Assembly (NCBI GenBank): GCA_039985655.1
Contig: JBDWSF010000005.1
Location: 186,001-250,000 of the forward strand
DNA length: 64,000 nucleotides
Source of the DNA: Postechiella sp039985655
GTDB taxonomy: Bacteria > Bacteroidota > Bacteroidia > Flavobacteriales > Flavobacteriaceae
Direction: 5' to 3'
The translations under genes were made by a program, and so were the position numbers. A model generated the notes under the pieces. It was not told the DNA's origin, searched no databases, and saw only the letters and a list, made by a program, of their open reading frames with translations. Shown here one piece after another: positions 1 through 10,647 of this stretch (position 1 is the stretch's first letter; the number at the start of each line of letters is the position of its first letter).

Positions 1-1
1 T

Positions 2-931
2 AAAAGCTTAGGAACCATTGCCGAGTTTATTATTTATGTAAATATGCTAACATGGCCAGTAGCTACAGTGGGTTGGGTAACCTCTATTGTACAACAAGCA
101 GAAGCATCGCAAAAACGGATTAATGAGTTTTTAAAGATCGAACCAGAAATTAGAAATACAACTATTGAAAACACCGAAATAACTGGTGATATAGCCTTTA
201 AAAACGTTTCATTTACTTATGATGACACTAATATTCAAGCTATAAAAAATGTTAGCTTCAATATAAATCACGGTGATACTTTAGTCATTCTTGGTAAAAC
301 AGGATCTGGAAAATCCACCATTTTAGATTTAATTGGAAGACTTTATGATGTTGACAAAGGGTCGATTATTATAAATGGTATTAATATAGCAAAACACAAT
401 CTTTCAGATTTACGAAATCGTATAGGTTATGTACCACAAGATGCTTTTCTCTTTTCTGACACTATAAAAAATAACATCAAATTTGGAAAAGATAATGCCA
501 CAGACGACGATGTTATTAATGCTGCTAAAAATGCGCAAGTTCACAAAAACATTAAAAAATTTAACAAAGGTTACGATACGGTTTTAGGCGAACGTGGTAT
601 TACCCTTTCGGGAGGGCAAAAACAACGCGTATCTATTGCAAGAGCCATAATAAAGTCTCCTGAAATTTTATTATTCGACGATTGTTTATCCGCCGTTGAT
701 ACTGAAACCGAAGAAAAAATTCTTAAAAATTTAGCTAAAGTGTCTGCTAACAAAACAACCATTATTGTTAGCCACAGAGTATCTTCGGCAAAAAATGCCA
801 ATAAAATTATAGTTTTAGATAACGGAGAAATTGTTCAAGAAGGTACACACGAAAGCCTTATTAATATAGATGGATACTACAAACACTTATATTTAAAGCA
901 ACTTAGCGAAGCAAGTCAGAAAAAAATATAA
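2..931 (+). CDS. ABC exporter, ATP-binding C-terminal part (5' truncated)
   Basis: The reading frame is open from the first bases of the window, so the membrane domain lies mostly upstream and only the last transmembrane stretch plus the nucleotide-binding domain is present. Visible motifs are Walker A (GKTGSGKST), Q-loop (VPQD), signature (LSGGQKQR), Walker B (ILLFDD) and the H-loop histidine (SHRVSSAKN). The residue after the Walker B aspartate is Asp rather than the catalytic Glu. In heterodimeric exporters of the MdlA/MdlB or TM287/288 type that marks the degenerate ATP site, so a partner half-transporter is expected upstream. Substrate unknown. The fusion-type exporter family is clear; the exact subfamily is inference. 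Confidence 0.9.
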   Translation, partial: KSLGTIAEFIIYVNMLTWPVATVGWVTSIVQQAEASQKRINEFLKIEPEIRNTTIENTEITGDIAFKNVSFTYDDTNIQAIKNVSFNINHGDTLVILGKTGSGKSTILDLIGRLYDVDKGSIIINGINIAKHNLSDLRNRIGYVPQDAFLFSDTIKNNIKFGKDNATDDDVINAAKNAQVHKNIKKFNKGYDTVLGERGITLSGGQKQRVSIARAIIKSPEILLFDDCLSAVDTETEEKILKNLAKVSANKTTIIVSHRVSSAKNANKIIVLDNGEIVQEGTHESLINIDGYYKHLYLKQLSEASQKKI

Positions 932-1085
932 GCCTCTAAAAAACTTTATTTTACGATTTTTCATACTTATTTTCGTTGACTAATATTAAAAAGTGTCAAA
1001 AGAATCTTAGTATTTTGTTGCTTTCTATATTTTTTTTTTAGATTTTTGGTACAGATAATGATAATATTTTAAATTCAATACAACT

Positions 1086-1487
1086 ATGTATAATAATGAT
1101 ATGATGGAGAAAGAGGAAATATTTTCTAAAGTATTAAGAGCAGGAAGACGTACTTACTTTTTTGATGTAAGAGCAACTAAAGCTGAAGACTATTACTTAA
1201 CTATTACAGAAAGTAAAAAGTTTACAAATGATGATGGGTCTTTTCATTATAAAAAACATAAAATTTATATTTATAAAGAAGATTTTTCTGAATTCAGAGA
1301 TATCCTTTCTGAAATGACAGATTATATTATTCGCGAAAAAGGTGATGAAGTTATTAGTGAGCGCCACCAAAAAGATTTTAAAAAGGAATATAACAACGAC
1401 GACGTTACACCTAATGCAGAAGTAACGACTGAAGAAGAAACGCCTTCTACAGAAAACTTTACAGATATAAGTTTCGACGATATATAA
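1086..1487 (+). CDS. DUF3276 family PUR-alpha-like nucleic-acid-binding protein
   Basis: A 133-residue protein whose N-terminal 90 residues match the DUF3276/PUR family as I recall it (EIFSKVLRAGRRTYFFDVRATK, then DDYYLTITESKK, then a KKHKIYIYKEDF strand). Members of this Bacteroidota family are small single- or double-strand nucleic-acid binders; the role in the cell is not well defined. The C-terminal 40 residues are acidic and low complexity (many E, T, D). Met7 (position 1104) is an alternative start because homologues usually begin shortly before EIFSK. It stands alone, with 154 bp upstream and a convergent PUL downstream. Confidence 0.85.
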   Translation: MYNNDMMEKEEIFSKVLRAGRRTYFFDVRATKAEDYYLTITESKKFTNDDGSFHYKKHKIYIYKEDFSEFRDILSEMTDYIIREKGDEVISERHQKDFKKEYNNDDVTPNAEVTTEEETPSTENFTDISFDDI

Positions 1488-1532
1488 TCTTTAGAAAAAC
1501 GACACAAAGACAGACAGAGTAATCGAAATATA

Positions 1533-1573
1533 AACTTAAACCTATGGATTTAATAAAGTCAATAGGTTAAGTT
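1533..1573. terminator. Possible hairpin between convergent genes
   Basis: Arms of about 11-12 bp (ACTTAA-ACCTAT and ATAGGT-TAAGT, one bulged A) flank a 16-nt loop, between the DUF3276 gene and the convergent fucosidase gene. No strong U-run follows on either strand, so a terminator role is only suggested by position. I see no gene in the rest of 1488-1778. Confidence 0.3.
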
Positions 1574-1778
1574 AATCATTAAAAAATTTCCGATAAAATA
1601 ACTATTCCTCAATAATCAGATTTGTTATATCTATTACTGTCCTCAGTTACATGTTGCAGTATTATAAATATAATCAAGCGTCACTTAACCCAATTAACTC
1701 TTCCTATTTTTAAGAAATACTTCAAGCGAAACACGCTACATTGCTATATACACCCTACGTATTTCATTATTTTTTTTC

Positions 1779-2834
1779 TTATTCTTCAACTAACATTTCT
1801 CCTACTTCTTTTAAAATTTTAGCAGATTCTTTTGGTATATCACCATTACCATCTGGTCCAATATTTAATAAAAAATTACCACCTTTACCATTAATATCTT
1901 TTAATTTTTCATAAACTTCATCGGCATTTTTCCAATCTGTGTCTTTTATTTTAAACCCCCAAGAATCATTCATAGTATAGCATGCTTCCCAATAGTGTTT
2001 TAATGTAGAATCTGGATGAAACTGTTCTGGAGTACCAAAATCTTTTTTGAATTTATCACGTTTGGACACTCTATTATTAATGATAATTCCTGGTTTTAAT
2101 TCTCTAATAAACTGATATAGGTCGTCTCCATCTTCTAGAGTCCACCATTCTGCCCAATCTCCATCAAACCAAATAATTTCGCTATCATAATTTTGTATTA
2201 GCTCTTTTATTTGATTTTTCATGTAGTTAACATACTCTTGTTTTCTATCTTCTTTTATAGAAATTGCAAACCATTTTTTTCGAGACTCTTTTTCATTAGC
2301 AGTTACATACTGACTTGGATGATGCCAATCGATAATACTATAGTAAGTGCCAAAATGTATATCTTCTTTTTTGCAAGCATCTGCTAATTCTTTTATAAAA
2401 TCACGCCCTTTCATAGGTGTATTAGCAATATCAAAATTGGTATATTCAGAATTCCATAAACAAAAACCTTCATGGTGCTTTGTGGTTACTACCAAATACT
2501 TCATACCAGCTTTTTTTGCTAATTTCACAATCTTATTTGCATCAAAATTTTTCGGGTTCCAGGTATCTAATAATTTAGCATACTCTTCTGTCGGAATATC
2601 TTGATTTGCTTGAATCCACTCAGCATATCTCCCCTTATCATTTCCTTTGTATATACCTCCTAATTGGCTGTATAAACCAAAATGTATAAACATACCATAT
2701 TGAGCATCGTTAAACCATTGTATTCTTTGGCTAAAATCGGCTTCAGATTCTTCTAAATAATTAATTTTTTCCTGCGTATATCCTGGAATCATAAGTAACA
2801 TTAGAAATAAAAATGTTATATACTGCTTCTTCAT
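1779..2834 (-). CDS. Secreted GH29 alpha-L-fucosidase
   Basis: A 351-residue protein with an N-terminal signal peptide (about residues 1-20, ending PGYTQ). Family features: QWFNDAQYGMFIHFGLYS near residue 40, TTKHHEGFCLW near 117, and IIWFDGDW, in which Asp224 fits the GH29 catalytic nucleophile. It should release alpha-linked L-fucose from oligosaccharides in the periplasm or outside the cell. It is shorter than many GH29 enzymes because the usual C-terminal beta-sandwich is missing; the barrel itself looks complete. Last gene of the PUL, 46 bp after the DUF1080 gene. The exact linkage cannot be read from sequence. Confidence 0.9.
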   Translation of the reverse strand: MKKQYITFLFLMLLMIPGYTQEKINYLEESEADFSQRIQWFNDAQYGMFIHFGLYSQLGGIYKGNDKGRYAEWIQANQDIPTEEYAKLLDTWNPKNFDANKIVKLAKKAGMKYLVVTTKHHEGFCLWNSEYTNFDIANTPMKGRDFIKELADACKKEDIHFGTYYSIIDWHHPSQYVTANEKESRKKWFAISIKEDRKQEYVNYMKNQIKELIQNYDSEIIWFDGDWAEWWTLEDGDDLYQFIRELKPGIIINNRVSKRDKFKKDFGTPEQFHPDSTLKHYWEACYTMNDSWGFKIKDTDWKNADEVYEKLKDINGKGGNFLLNIGPDGNGDIPKESAKILKEVGEMLVEE

Positions 2835-2880
2835 TTTGTTATACTTTTAGTTTTAGATATTCAATATGTTTAATTTGACA

Positions 2881-4251
2881 TTATAGTTCCTTTATCTTAA
2901 TATTGCGATAAATTAACTCTGCATATTCTGCTTGTAAGGCTATAAAACCGGAGGTACATGTAAAGCCTCCATAATTTGCATTCGTAATTTCATTAATTAA
3001 AACGCCATTTAAATAGTATTTAGCTTTATCCTTTCTAACCTCTATATGCACTTCATTCCACCCTTCTTTTTCTTCATCAGTCCACTTTACCGAGCTACTA
3101 TAATCTGCAACTTTAATTTTTGAAATATTGCCATCCTTAACCACATCACATCTACAGCCTAAAATACTCCACAGGTCCCCACAGTCCCCTTCTTGTATTT
3201 GGTATTCTAAACTTGGTGGCCATGCATAAGTACCTACTTGACTATGATAAAGTAATCCTGCATCTCGAATCTTTTCTAAACGAGGAACAAAACGACGCTC
3301 TCCCCATTTAAATTCTAACTTAAGATCGTAAGAACTATATATTTTTTTAGTTACCGCAATAGCATAGGGTGCTGCAGTTTCTTTCCATTTATACATGACT
3401 TTTAACGTCCCATCAGAATAATCAAACATAGTATTAGCTTCTTCTTGAGTCGCATCTCCGTTTACAACGAAATCATAATTTGGACCCGATTTTGTTTCTT
3501 CAAATAGGTCTACCCATTCGTTTAGCTTTGAAGCTCTAATATTATCCAATTTTCTAATTCGAATATTCTTTAGCGCAACGCGCCCATGATCTCCTTGAAT
3601 TCTAAGAGGTCCCAATGCTTGCTCTGGCCCATCACTTCCTTCTCGAGTAGCACCCGTAACTTCTTTATTTTCATGTATTACCACACCATTAAGAACTACT
3701 TTTTCAAATAAGGCGTTTTTTATTTTATTACCTTCTGCATCAAATCTTGGTGCTCTAAAAATAACATCATAACTCTGCCACTCACCTGGAGCTTTACATG
3801 CATTTACCCTTGGTGGAATACCTTCATATCCTTTACTATTCTCTGGTTTACTTTCATCCCAACGTTGGTAAATCCCTCCACAATCTGAATGTTCGGGAGT
3901 TTCTTTTCCCCAACTATCCAGTATTTGGATTTCATATCGACTTTGAAAATAAATACCTGAATTAGATCCTTTTGGCACCATAAATTCGAGATGAAGTTCT
4001 ATATCTCCAAATGCTTCTTTGGATGTTAGATGATTCGTTTTTCCGGTATCGCCATTCACAAAAATTTCTTTTCCAGCTGTATAGATAAATTGATTAGTAT
4101 TTAAAGAATCTAGGCTAACGGCACTAGCTTGAAGCCAATCGCCTCTAGGTTCTTTAAAATCGTTCAACTCTTTTAATTTAATTTGTCCAAAAACCTGATT
4201 TACACAACACATTGCTATAATACATTGGAGGAAAACTATTTGTTTTTTCAT
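2881..4251 (-). CDS. Tandem DUF1080 (3-keto-disaccharide hydrolase-like) protein
   Basis: A 456-residue secreted protein with a signal peptide (about 1-22) and two copies of the DUF1080 lectin-like sandwich. Copy one is about residues 50-235 (HLEFMVPKGSNSGIYFQSRYEIQILDS, then LGPLRIQGDHGRVALKNIRIRKL). Copy two is about 250-455 (KLEFKWGER, AGLLYHSQ, LEYQIQEGD, then YAELIYRNIKIKEL). DUF1080 proteins include hydrolases of 3-keto-glucosides and binding proteins, so the enzymatic role here is uncertain. It lies between the GH31 and GH29 genes, so it most likely acts on the same glycan. Confidence 0.8.
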   Translation of the reverse strand: MKKQIVFLQCIIAMCCVNQVFGQIKLKELNDFKEPRGDWLQASAVSLDSLNTNQFIYTAGKEIFVNGDTGKTNHLTSKEAFGDIELHLEFMVPKGSNSGIYFQSRYEIQILDSWGKETPEHSDCGGIYQRWDESKPENSKGYEGIPPRVNACKAPGEWQSYDVIFRAPRFDAEGNKIKNALFEKVVLNGVVIHENKEVTGATREGSDGPEQALGPLRIQGDHGRVALKNIRIRKLDNIRASKLNEWVDLFEETKSGPNYDFVVNGDATQEEANTMFDYSDGTLKVMYKWKETAAPYAIAVTKKIYSSYDLKLEFKWGERRFVPRLEKIRDAGLLYHSQVGTYAWPPSLEYQIQEGDCGDLWSILGCRCDVVKDGNISKIKVADYSSSVKWTDEEKEGWNEVHIEVRKDKAKYYLNGVLINEITNANYGGFTCTSGFIALQAEYAELIYRNIKIKEL

Positions 4252-4290
4252 AATACCCTACTTATTATCAATTCTAATAAATGTCTATTT

Positions 4291-6912
4291 TTAAAGTTTT
4301 ATTTGTAACTCCGTTCCACTATATGTTACTTCTTCTTTCTCTCCACCAACTATTTCGATAATAAAGTCCATTGGATTTTCTTTAAAGTTTACAAATGCAT
4401 CAGCATCATGCTTAATCTTTAATTCTTTATTGGATTCAGAGTAACTAAAAAGCAATTCGGAGTATGCGCCTTTTTCATAATCGTAAGACTCGTTATCATC
4501 TAGATACAGTGTATATTCAGCATCTTTTCCTGGATATACTTTTATTCTTAATGGTTCATCTGATTTTTGTGTAGCATATTGAAGCTTAGGGCCCATTGGT
4601 ATAATACTTCCTGCTTTTACAAATACGGGTGTTTCATTTAAAGGCGCAGCAACTACAATTTTTCTACTTCCTTCTATTTTTTCATTTGTCCAAAAGTTAT
4701 ACCACGCTCCTTTGGGTAAATATATTTCTTTTTCTCGCTGTTGGTATGCTATTACAAAACCTACCATTAGAGACTCTCCAAAAAAGAGCTGGTCTTTAAT
4801 ATGCCATGTGTTTTTATCATTTGGATATTGATACACTAAAGGCGACATCATTAATCTACCTTCATTCGTTACTTTTCTAGCTTCTGAATAAATATGAGGC
4901 ATTAATTGATACCTCAAATCGATAAATTTACGTGCAGTATTTTCAAATTCTTGTCCGTATCTCCAGATTTCGGTTTCTGATACATAACCATGAATCCTAA
5001 AAATCGGGCTAAATGTTCCAAACTGAAACCAGCGCGTTAGTAATTCTATATATTCTTGATTCGTATATTGACTATCGTAAACGTTATTAAGGGATTTAGA
5101 ATCTCTAAAAAAGCCACCAATATCATGTGTCCAATACGGTACACCTGCCATGGTAAAATTAAGTCCAGCGGGGATTTGTTCTGCAAATTGCTCCCAAGTT
5201 CCTGCAACATCGCCAGACCATGAGGTTGCTCCGTAACGTTGTTGCCCTGCATAAGCCGATCGTGTTAAATTAAAAACACGCTCGTTAGGGTACTCTTTTC
5301 TTCTTCCTTCATACATTGTTTTTGTAACCACTAACGAGTATACATTATTCACTTCTGCATAGGGTCCAACCGCTGTTGTAGAACCTTCATCAGGTTTTCC
5401 TTCTGGTTCTGTTCCATCTAACCATATAGATTTCACCCCTAAATGAAACATAGAATCGCTTAACATCTGGTAATATCGTTCGCTATTTTTCACATCATAA
5501 ATATCAACATAATTGCTCCCTTTTAATTTTATTAAGCTATATTTTTCCTCCAAACGACTGTTCTTAACTTCTGGCCATACAGACACCATTAAATTGTAAT
5601 TCAAGTCTGTTAACTCGTCTGCCATAGCTTTTGGGTTTGGGTATTTTTTTCTATCCCATTCTGGGCCTTTTGTATTTTTTGGCCAGTAAAACCAATCTTG
5701 TACAATATTATCTACGGGTATTTCCTTTTCTCTATATGCTCTGGCATTTTCCAATAGTTCGGCTTGATTATGGTACCGTTCTCTACATTGCCAAAAACCA
5801 TAAGATTTCTTAGTAAACATAGGTGCACGTCCTGTAAGTCGTTGGTATTCTGAAATAACTGCTGCGGGTTTCTCTCCATTTACAAAATAATAATCGATTG
5901 TATTACCTGCTAAACTACTAAATACCGTTTTGTTATAATCTGGTGTATTATAGAATAATTTTCCTGGAATTTTTGCTCCTGTATTCTGAAAGACAACCTT
6001 GTATGCTTTCCCTGCTTCTAAATATTTCTTTCCTGAATAACGTGTAGGCATCCAAATAGTTGAATAATTTATAACCTCATCATCATCAATAGTTACCGTA
6101 ATTTGTCCTCGCATTCTACCTTCATGATCACTTAGTGCCATAAAAGAATATTCTCCTGTTTGAGTTGGTGTGAAAATTGTTTCTCTAATATTTTTATCGC
6201 CTTTTAAAGCTGTAGCATATTCAACAACATTTTCTTTCTCTGTAACAGGCTCTAAATTTTTATTGTTAGAATCAAGGTTTTTATTAGATGAAATAAATTC
6301 AATTTCATTTTCGGCATTATTAAAATCTGTTATACTGTAGTTATTCCAATAGATGCCATATCCTTTGGTTGAAACTAAAAAAGGAACAGCTATTTCTTGA
6401 TTGTACTGTTGAAGACGTATTGGTACATTTTTCCAGTCCATAATACCACTTTGAAACTGTCCTAATCCATACAAACCTTCATCTCCAGCATGGAACGCTT
6501 GAGAAACGGTATGCTCCTCATTTTTTGGTTTTATGTAAGTTTGATTATTAGTTTCGGCTAATAATTCCTGACCATCTATTGTTTTGTATCCAATAACACC
6601 ATCACTATTAACAATTACTTTAAGTGCTTCTGTACTGATAGTTACTTGTTCTTTTTCCTCAGTTAATTCCCATGAAACATCCTGTGGTTCCAGAATAGTT
6701 ACATAATCTGGTATTGTTGATATAGAATCTAAATGCAATGATTTTTTAACATGAATAATTGATTTATCAATGATTTCGATTTGGACAATTGAGCTATCTA
6801 AATGAAGCGTTACAGAGTTATTGGATTTTTCAGTTTTATGTAAAAAATTAGGTTTACAACCTATCAACACAAAAATTAAAATAAATGATGTTACTTTTAA
6901 TTTTTTTTTCAT
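4291..6912 (-). CDS. GH31 alpha-glycosidase with PA14 insert, lipoprotein
   Basis: An 873-residue lipoprotein (lipobox ending at Cys19). The GH31 N-terminal sandwich is interrupted by a PA14-like domain at about residues 230-335. The barrel carries IWLDGTEPEG (Asp499, expected nucleophile) and SWSGDVAGTW (Asp568, expected acid/base). A GH31 carrying a PA14 insert resembles BoGH31A, the alpha-xylosidase of the Bacteroides ovatus xyloglucan locus. Together with the GH29 fucosidase in this operon that makes fucosylated xyloglucan or a similar glycan a reasonable but unproven substrate. Alternatives are alpha-glucosidase or alpha-galactosidase activity. It sits downstream of the FG-GAP gene after a 260-bp gap in which I see nothing definite. 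Confidence 0.9.
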   Translation of the reverse strand: MKKKLKVTSFILIFVLIGCKPNFLHKTEKSNNSVTLHLDSSIVQIEIIDKSIIHVKKSLHLDSISTIPDYVTILEPQDVSWELTEEKEQVTISTEALKVIVNSDGVIGYKTIDGQELLAETNNQTYIKPKNEEHTVSQAFHAGDEGLYGLGQFQSGIMDWKNVPIRLQQYNQEIAVPFLVSTKGYGIYWNNYSITDFNNAENEIEFISSNKNLDSNNKNLEPVTEKENVVEYATALKGDKNIRETIFTPTQTGEYSFMALSDHEGRMRGQITVTIDDDEVINYSTIWMPTRYSGKKYLEAGKAYKVVFQNTGAKIPGKLFYNTPDYNKTVFSSLAGNTIDYYFVNGEKPAAVISEYQRLTGRAPMFTKKSYGFWQCRERYHNQAELLENARAYREKEIPVDNIVQDWFYWPKNTKGPEWDRKKYPNPKAMADELTDLNYNLMVSVWPEVKNSRLEEKYSLIKLKGSNYVDIYDVKNSERYYQMLSDSMFHLGVKSIWLDGTEPEGKPDEGSTTAVGPYAEVNNVYSLVVTKTMYEGRRKEYPNERVFNLTRSAYAGQQRYGATSWSGDVAGTWEQFAEQIPAGLNFTMAGVPYWTHDIGGFFRDSKSLNNVYDSQYTNQEYIELLTRWFQFGTFSPIFRIHGYVSETEIWRYGQEFENTARKFIDLRYQLMPHIYSEARKVTNEGRLMMSPLVYQYPNDKNTWHIKDQLFFGESLMVGFVIAYQQREKEIYLPKGAWYNFWTNEKIEGSRKIVVAAPLNETPVFVKAGSIIPMGPKLQYATQKSDEPLRIKVYPGKDAEYTLYLDDNESYDYEKGAYSELLFSYSESNKELKIKHDADAFVNFKENPMDFIIEIVGGEKEEVTYSGTELQIKL

Positions 6913-7172
6913 ACTTAATTATTTAATACTACTTCAGATTCGCTTAATTCAATAATATTTAATAGTTTCATCTGAAATCAATGTTACTAGCTTTAAAACA
7001 GGTGTCTTTATCTTTCTTTTGATGTTCTTACCTCTTCTATTAATTTTATGGGTAAAATTATTTATTTGAATTGAATTAAATATAAATCATGACTCATCAC
7101 CTATAATTTATAACTTATTTTACAAGGTTCAATATTTTTATTTGTCTTTATTATAGACACTGGAATGTGAAT

Positions 7173-10100
7173 TTAATTTATCTCTATCAATTTTAAAAAA
7201 TCATTATTCACAGCGACTATAAATCCATTTTTCGCATCATCAGCTTTCCCTAGCCTAATCGGTTTTACTTTCTTTACATCTCCAGGAATATTTAATCCTG
7301 AAATATAATTGCTTACTGGTGTAAAGTTTTCAGTTCCGTTTCCTTTCAAAAATAATCCTTGACCAGCATCATTTCTAGGAGTTTCCGTTTCTGAATTAAA
7401 TAGGTTTCCTGCAATAACTAAGTCATTTAATCCGTCGTTATCAAAATCATTATAAAGTATCCCAAACACAGATGAAGCTTGTGCTTCTTTTGGAAGTTTC
7501 ACCAAATTAAAGCGCTCTTTGTTATTAATTAGTATACTATTAGAAAATGTATGTGCTTTTAAATGTGTGGCATTTTCTAAAGATTTTGTATCATAAACAT
7601 CTTCCAATGTGGCTAAACCAAAAGCATTGTAGTTTTTAAATTTATTTTTGAGTGCAGGTATTTGCTGTGCTGAACATTCTTTTCCTCTTAAGGGATATAA
7701 TGTGTCATTTTCATAAAAACTCAATACGATATCTAAAGAACCATTATTATCAAAATCATTAGAATATAAATTGAACGGCGCTTCTGATGTAGTTGTGTAT
7801 TTATAATTCTCACCTAAATTACCCAGTAAATAATCCATGGAACCATCGTTATTTACATCTGCTTCTGTTATACTAAACCACCAACCATGACTCTTATCGA
7901 GTCCAGAATTTTGTTTCAATTTACTTAGTCTTCCGCTATTGTTTTCGAAAATTGTGATAGGCATCCATTCTCCAACTAATATTAAATCTTTTATACCATC
8001 ACTATTATAATCTGACCAAATGGCATCTGTTACCATCCCAGGGAATTCTAGGTCTGAAGTATGTTTGGATGTCACATCTGTAAATTGCCCATTTATGTTC
8101 TCAAGTAAATAACTACGACTTGTTTTCGGGTATTTACCTGGTAACAACCTACCGCCTATAAACAAATCTAAATCGCCATCTGCATCAAAATCATTAGCTT
8201 TAACGACACCACCACTTGCATGCATTTTAGGTATAGATGCTGTTGATTTGGTAAAGAGACCTTGACCATTATTAATATATAATCTATCTTGATAATAAGG
8301 ATGATTGATAGGCATTTCATTACCACCACTTACTACATATAAATCTAAATCGCCGTCATTATCGGCATCAAAAAATAAGGCATCTAAATCTTCATGTATA
8401 CCATCAGTAATAATTTGTTTTTGATTTGTTTTTGTAAACGTCTTATTGGCATTCTGTAGATATATAGCGCCTTCATAATTCTTGCTTCCTCCTATAAAAA
8501 AATCATCTAAACCGTCTTGGTTAATGTCTCCAACTGCAAGTGCTGGTCCAAATGTAGACATCTTATGTGGCAGAAGCACTTCGCGTTTAAAATCGTTGTA
8601 TCCGTTTTCCATGTGTTCATGGGATAAACCATACGCTTTAGTAATATCTGAGAAAAGAAGCGTATCTTCTTTTTCTTTAACTTGTGATGGTTCGGTAGCT
8701 TTGTTATAGTTTATGGATACTAATTGATTTGCTACAACCTTTGTCATTTCGTTCACTTTACCGTCTGGCCAAGTTACTCTTAACGTGTCAATTATTTCAT
8801 TATTCCCAAGTCCAAAATGTAATTTAAAATCTACGCTAGATTGATAACCGCGGCTAACATGTTGCTCAATAAATTGTTTTCCGCCATTTGTTTGCACCAT
8901 AACCTTTGCCCCAATTCCATTTACATTTAGTGGATTGCCATTAAGTTTTACTTTTATATAATGGTTATTTGATATTTCGGTACTATTATTTCTATAAACA
9001 TGGGCTGGTTGATCCACATTGTTTATTACTAAATCCATATCCCCATCATTATCAAAATCGGCATATGCAGCTCCGTTAGAAAATGAAGGTATATTGACAC
9101 CCCAATTTTTATTCTTTTTTTCAAAGCTTAATCCATCAATATTTTTATAAACAAGATTTACTGCTTCTTCTGTTGGAACCTTATTCAATATTTCTTTTAC
9201 TAAAGATTTTACATCTGGTCTTACTTTTTTCCTTTCAATCTCAAATCTTTCTTTTCTATAGGTATCGTAATCTTTATTATTGGTGTTTTTTCGTATTCCA
9301 TTGGTTATGAATAAATCTTTGAAACCATCATTATCTAAATCTACAAATAGAGGCGCCCAACTCCAGTCTGAGCTAGCTAAACCTGCCATGGGAGCAATAT
9401 CTGAAAAAGTATGATTCCCATTATTCATTTGCAAAGTATTCCGCATATATTGATAATGCCCGCCAACTTTTACCAAAATATCAAATGCTTTAGGGTCCAT
9501 GGACGCCATATTAGTCTTCCTCCCATAATTTGTTGAAGATTTCATATCTACAACAAATATATCTTGCCAACCATCATTATTAATATCTGCCATATCTACT
9601 CCCATTGAAGAATAGGATATGTGATTCATTGCTTGTAATGCATTCTCTTTAAAGGTCTCTTTTCCTGTATAGCTGTATAAATAGTCTCTCCCTAAGAAAT
9701 CATTACAGACATATATACTTGGCTGTCCGTCATTATAAAGATCTCCTACGGCTACACCAAGACCATCTCCAAGTGGCGATTGTTGAATTCCTGTTGATTT
9801 TCCAACTTCTGTAAAATGACCATCTGTATTTTTATATAATTTATCACCAATGTTGGTATCATCCTCATAATCATCTAAATGTCTTGTTAGTTTTTTTATT
9901 GGGTCTATGGAGTGATTAAGTAAGAACATATCTAAATCACCATCAATATCATAATCAAAAAAGGTTGCTTGTATAGAATTACTGCTATCATCAAGTCCAT
10001 ATTCTTTAGCGCTTTCAGTAAATGTTAAATCACCATTATTAATAAATAACAGGTTGGTTTTATTTTGTGGATGTACTCTCCCAGATCTACAAACATATAT

Positions 10101-10499
10101 ATCTAAAAGATTGTCTTGGTTAATATCAACCATAGTGACACCTGTTTTCCAACCAGAAATAGTATCTAATCCAGATTTTGGAGTGATGTCTTTAAATTTG
10201 AACCTTCCTTTGTTCAAAAACAACTTTCCAGTTTTTTGATTGGCACTTAAGTATAAATCGACTAAACCGTCATTATTTATATCTCCTACCGCAACTCCTC
10301 CTCCGTTATAAAAATTGGTATATGTTAGAATATTGTCGTTTTGACCCAGTCCTTCTTTAATATCGTTGGAAAAATTTATACCTGTTTCTTCTACTTGTAA
10401 AAATTCCAGTAAAGAAAGATTATTATCTTCCTTTTTTTTATCACAGGCAACTACGACTAGTAAAAGAGTATAAAAAAATAGAATTTTATATTTCATCAT
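7173..10499 (-). CDS. FG-GAP/VCBS repeat, ASPIC/UnbV lipoprotein (CRTAC1-like)
   Basis: About 1108 residues with a lipoprotein signal (LLVVVACDKK). Many beta-propeller repeats carry calcium-loop motifs of the form DxNxDGxxD (VGDINNDGLVDLYLS, YDIDGDLDMFLL, FDNDGDMDLVIN, NDFDNDGLNDLVIAG). An ASPIC/UnbV module lies about residues 525-600 (VNGIGAKVMVQTNGGKQ, then RVTWPDGKVNEM). Such proteins are frequent partners of SusCD systems and probably bind glycan or protein at the surface; no enzymatic activity is known for them. The first possible start is a TTG at 10517, but ATG codons at 10499 and 10496 fit the signal peptide better. Confidence 0.88.
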   Translation of the reverse strand: MMKYKILFFYTLLLVVVACDKKKEDNNLSLLEFLQVEETGINFSNDIKEGLGQNDNILTYTNFYNGGGVAVGDINNDGLVDLYLSANQKTGKLFLNKGRFKFKDITPKSGLDTISGWKTGVTMVDINQDNLLDIYVCRSGRVHPQNKTNLLFINNGDLTFTESAKEYGLDDSSNSIQATFFDYDIDGDLDMFLLNHSIDPIKKLTRHLDDYEDDTNIGDKLYKNTDGHFTEVGKSTGIQQSPLGDGLGVAVGDLYNDGQPSIYVCNDFLGRDYLYSYTGKETFKENALQAMNHISYSSMGVDMADINNDGWQDIFVVDMKSSTNYGRKTNMASMDPKAFDILVKVGGHYQYMRNTLQMNNGNHTFSDIAPMAGLASSDWSWAPLFVDLDNDGFKDLFITNGIRKNTNNKDYDTYRKERFEIERKKVRPDVKSLVKEILNKVPTEEAVNLVYKNIDGLSFEKKNKNWGVNIPSFSNGAAYADFDNDGDMDLVINNVDQPAHVYRNNSTEISNNHYIKVKLNGNPLNVNGIGAKVMVQTNGGKQFIEQHVSRGYQSSVDFKLHFGLGNNEIIDTLRVTWPDGKVNEMTKVVANQLVSINYNKATEPSQVKEKEDTLLFSDITKAYGLSHEHMENGYNDFKREVLLPHKMSTFGPALAVGDINQDGLDDFFIGGSKNYEGAIYLQNANKTFTKTNQKQIITDGIHEDLDALFFDADNDGDLDLYVVSGGNEMPINHPYYQDRLYINNGQGLFTKSTASIPKMHASGGVVKANDFDADGDLDLFIGGRLLPGKYPKTSRSYLLENINGQFTDVTSKHTSDLEFPGMVTDAIWSDYNSDGIKDLILVGEWMPITIFENNSGRLSKLKQNSGLDKSHGWWFSITEADVNNDGSMDYLLGNLGENYKYTTTSEAPFNLYSNDFDNNGSLDIVLSFYENDTLYPLRGKECSAQQIPALKNKFKNYNAFGLATLEDVYDTKSLENATHLKAHTFSNSILINNKERFNLVKLPKEAQASSVFGILYNDFDNDGLNDLVIAGNLFNSETETPRNDAGQGLFLKGNGTENFTPVSNYISGLNIPGDVKKVKPIRLGKADDAKNGFIVAVNNDFLKLIEIN

Positions 10500-10647
10500 T
10501 CTTTTTTTTAATGTCAAAACAATATAACATAAAAGATGTGTTTTATAAATGACTTTAAACTTATCATATGAATAAAATCATTCTATTGTGTTTAGTTTGT
10601 AATTAGTTTTTTAGATTAACAATCTAAAAATAAATATGTTATTTTAA

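Noticed and set aside
1622..1822. 66-residue hydrophobic frame
   Set aside because: Runs into the fucosidase gene on the other strand and is AT-rich low-complexity; hydrophobicity follows from base composition.
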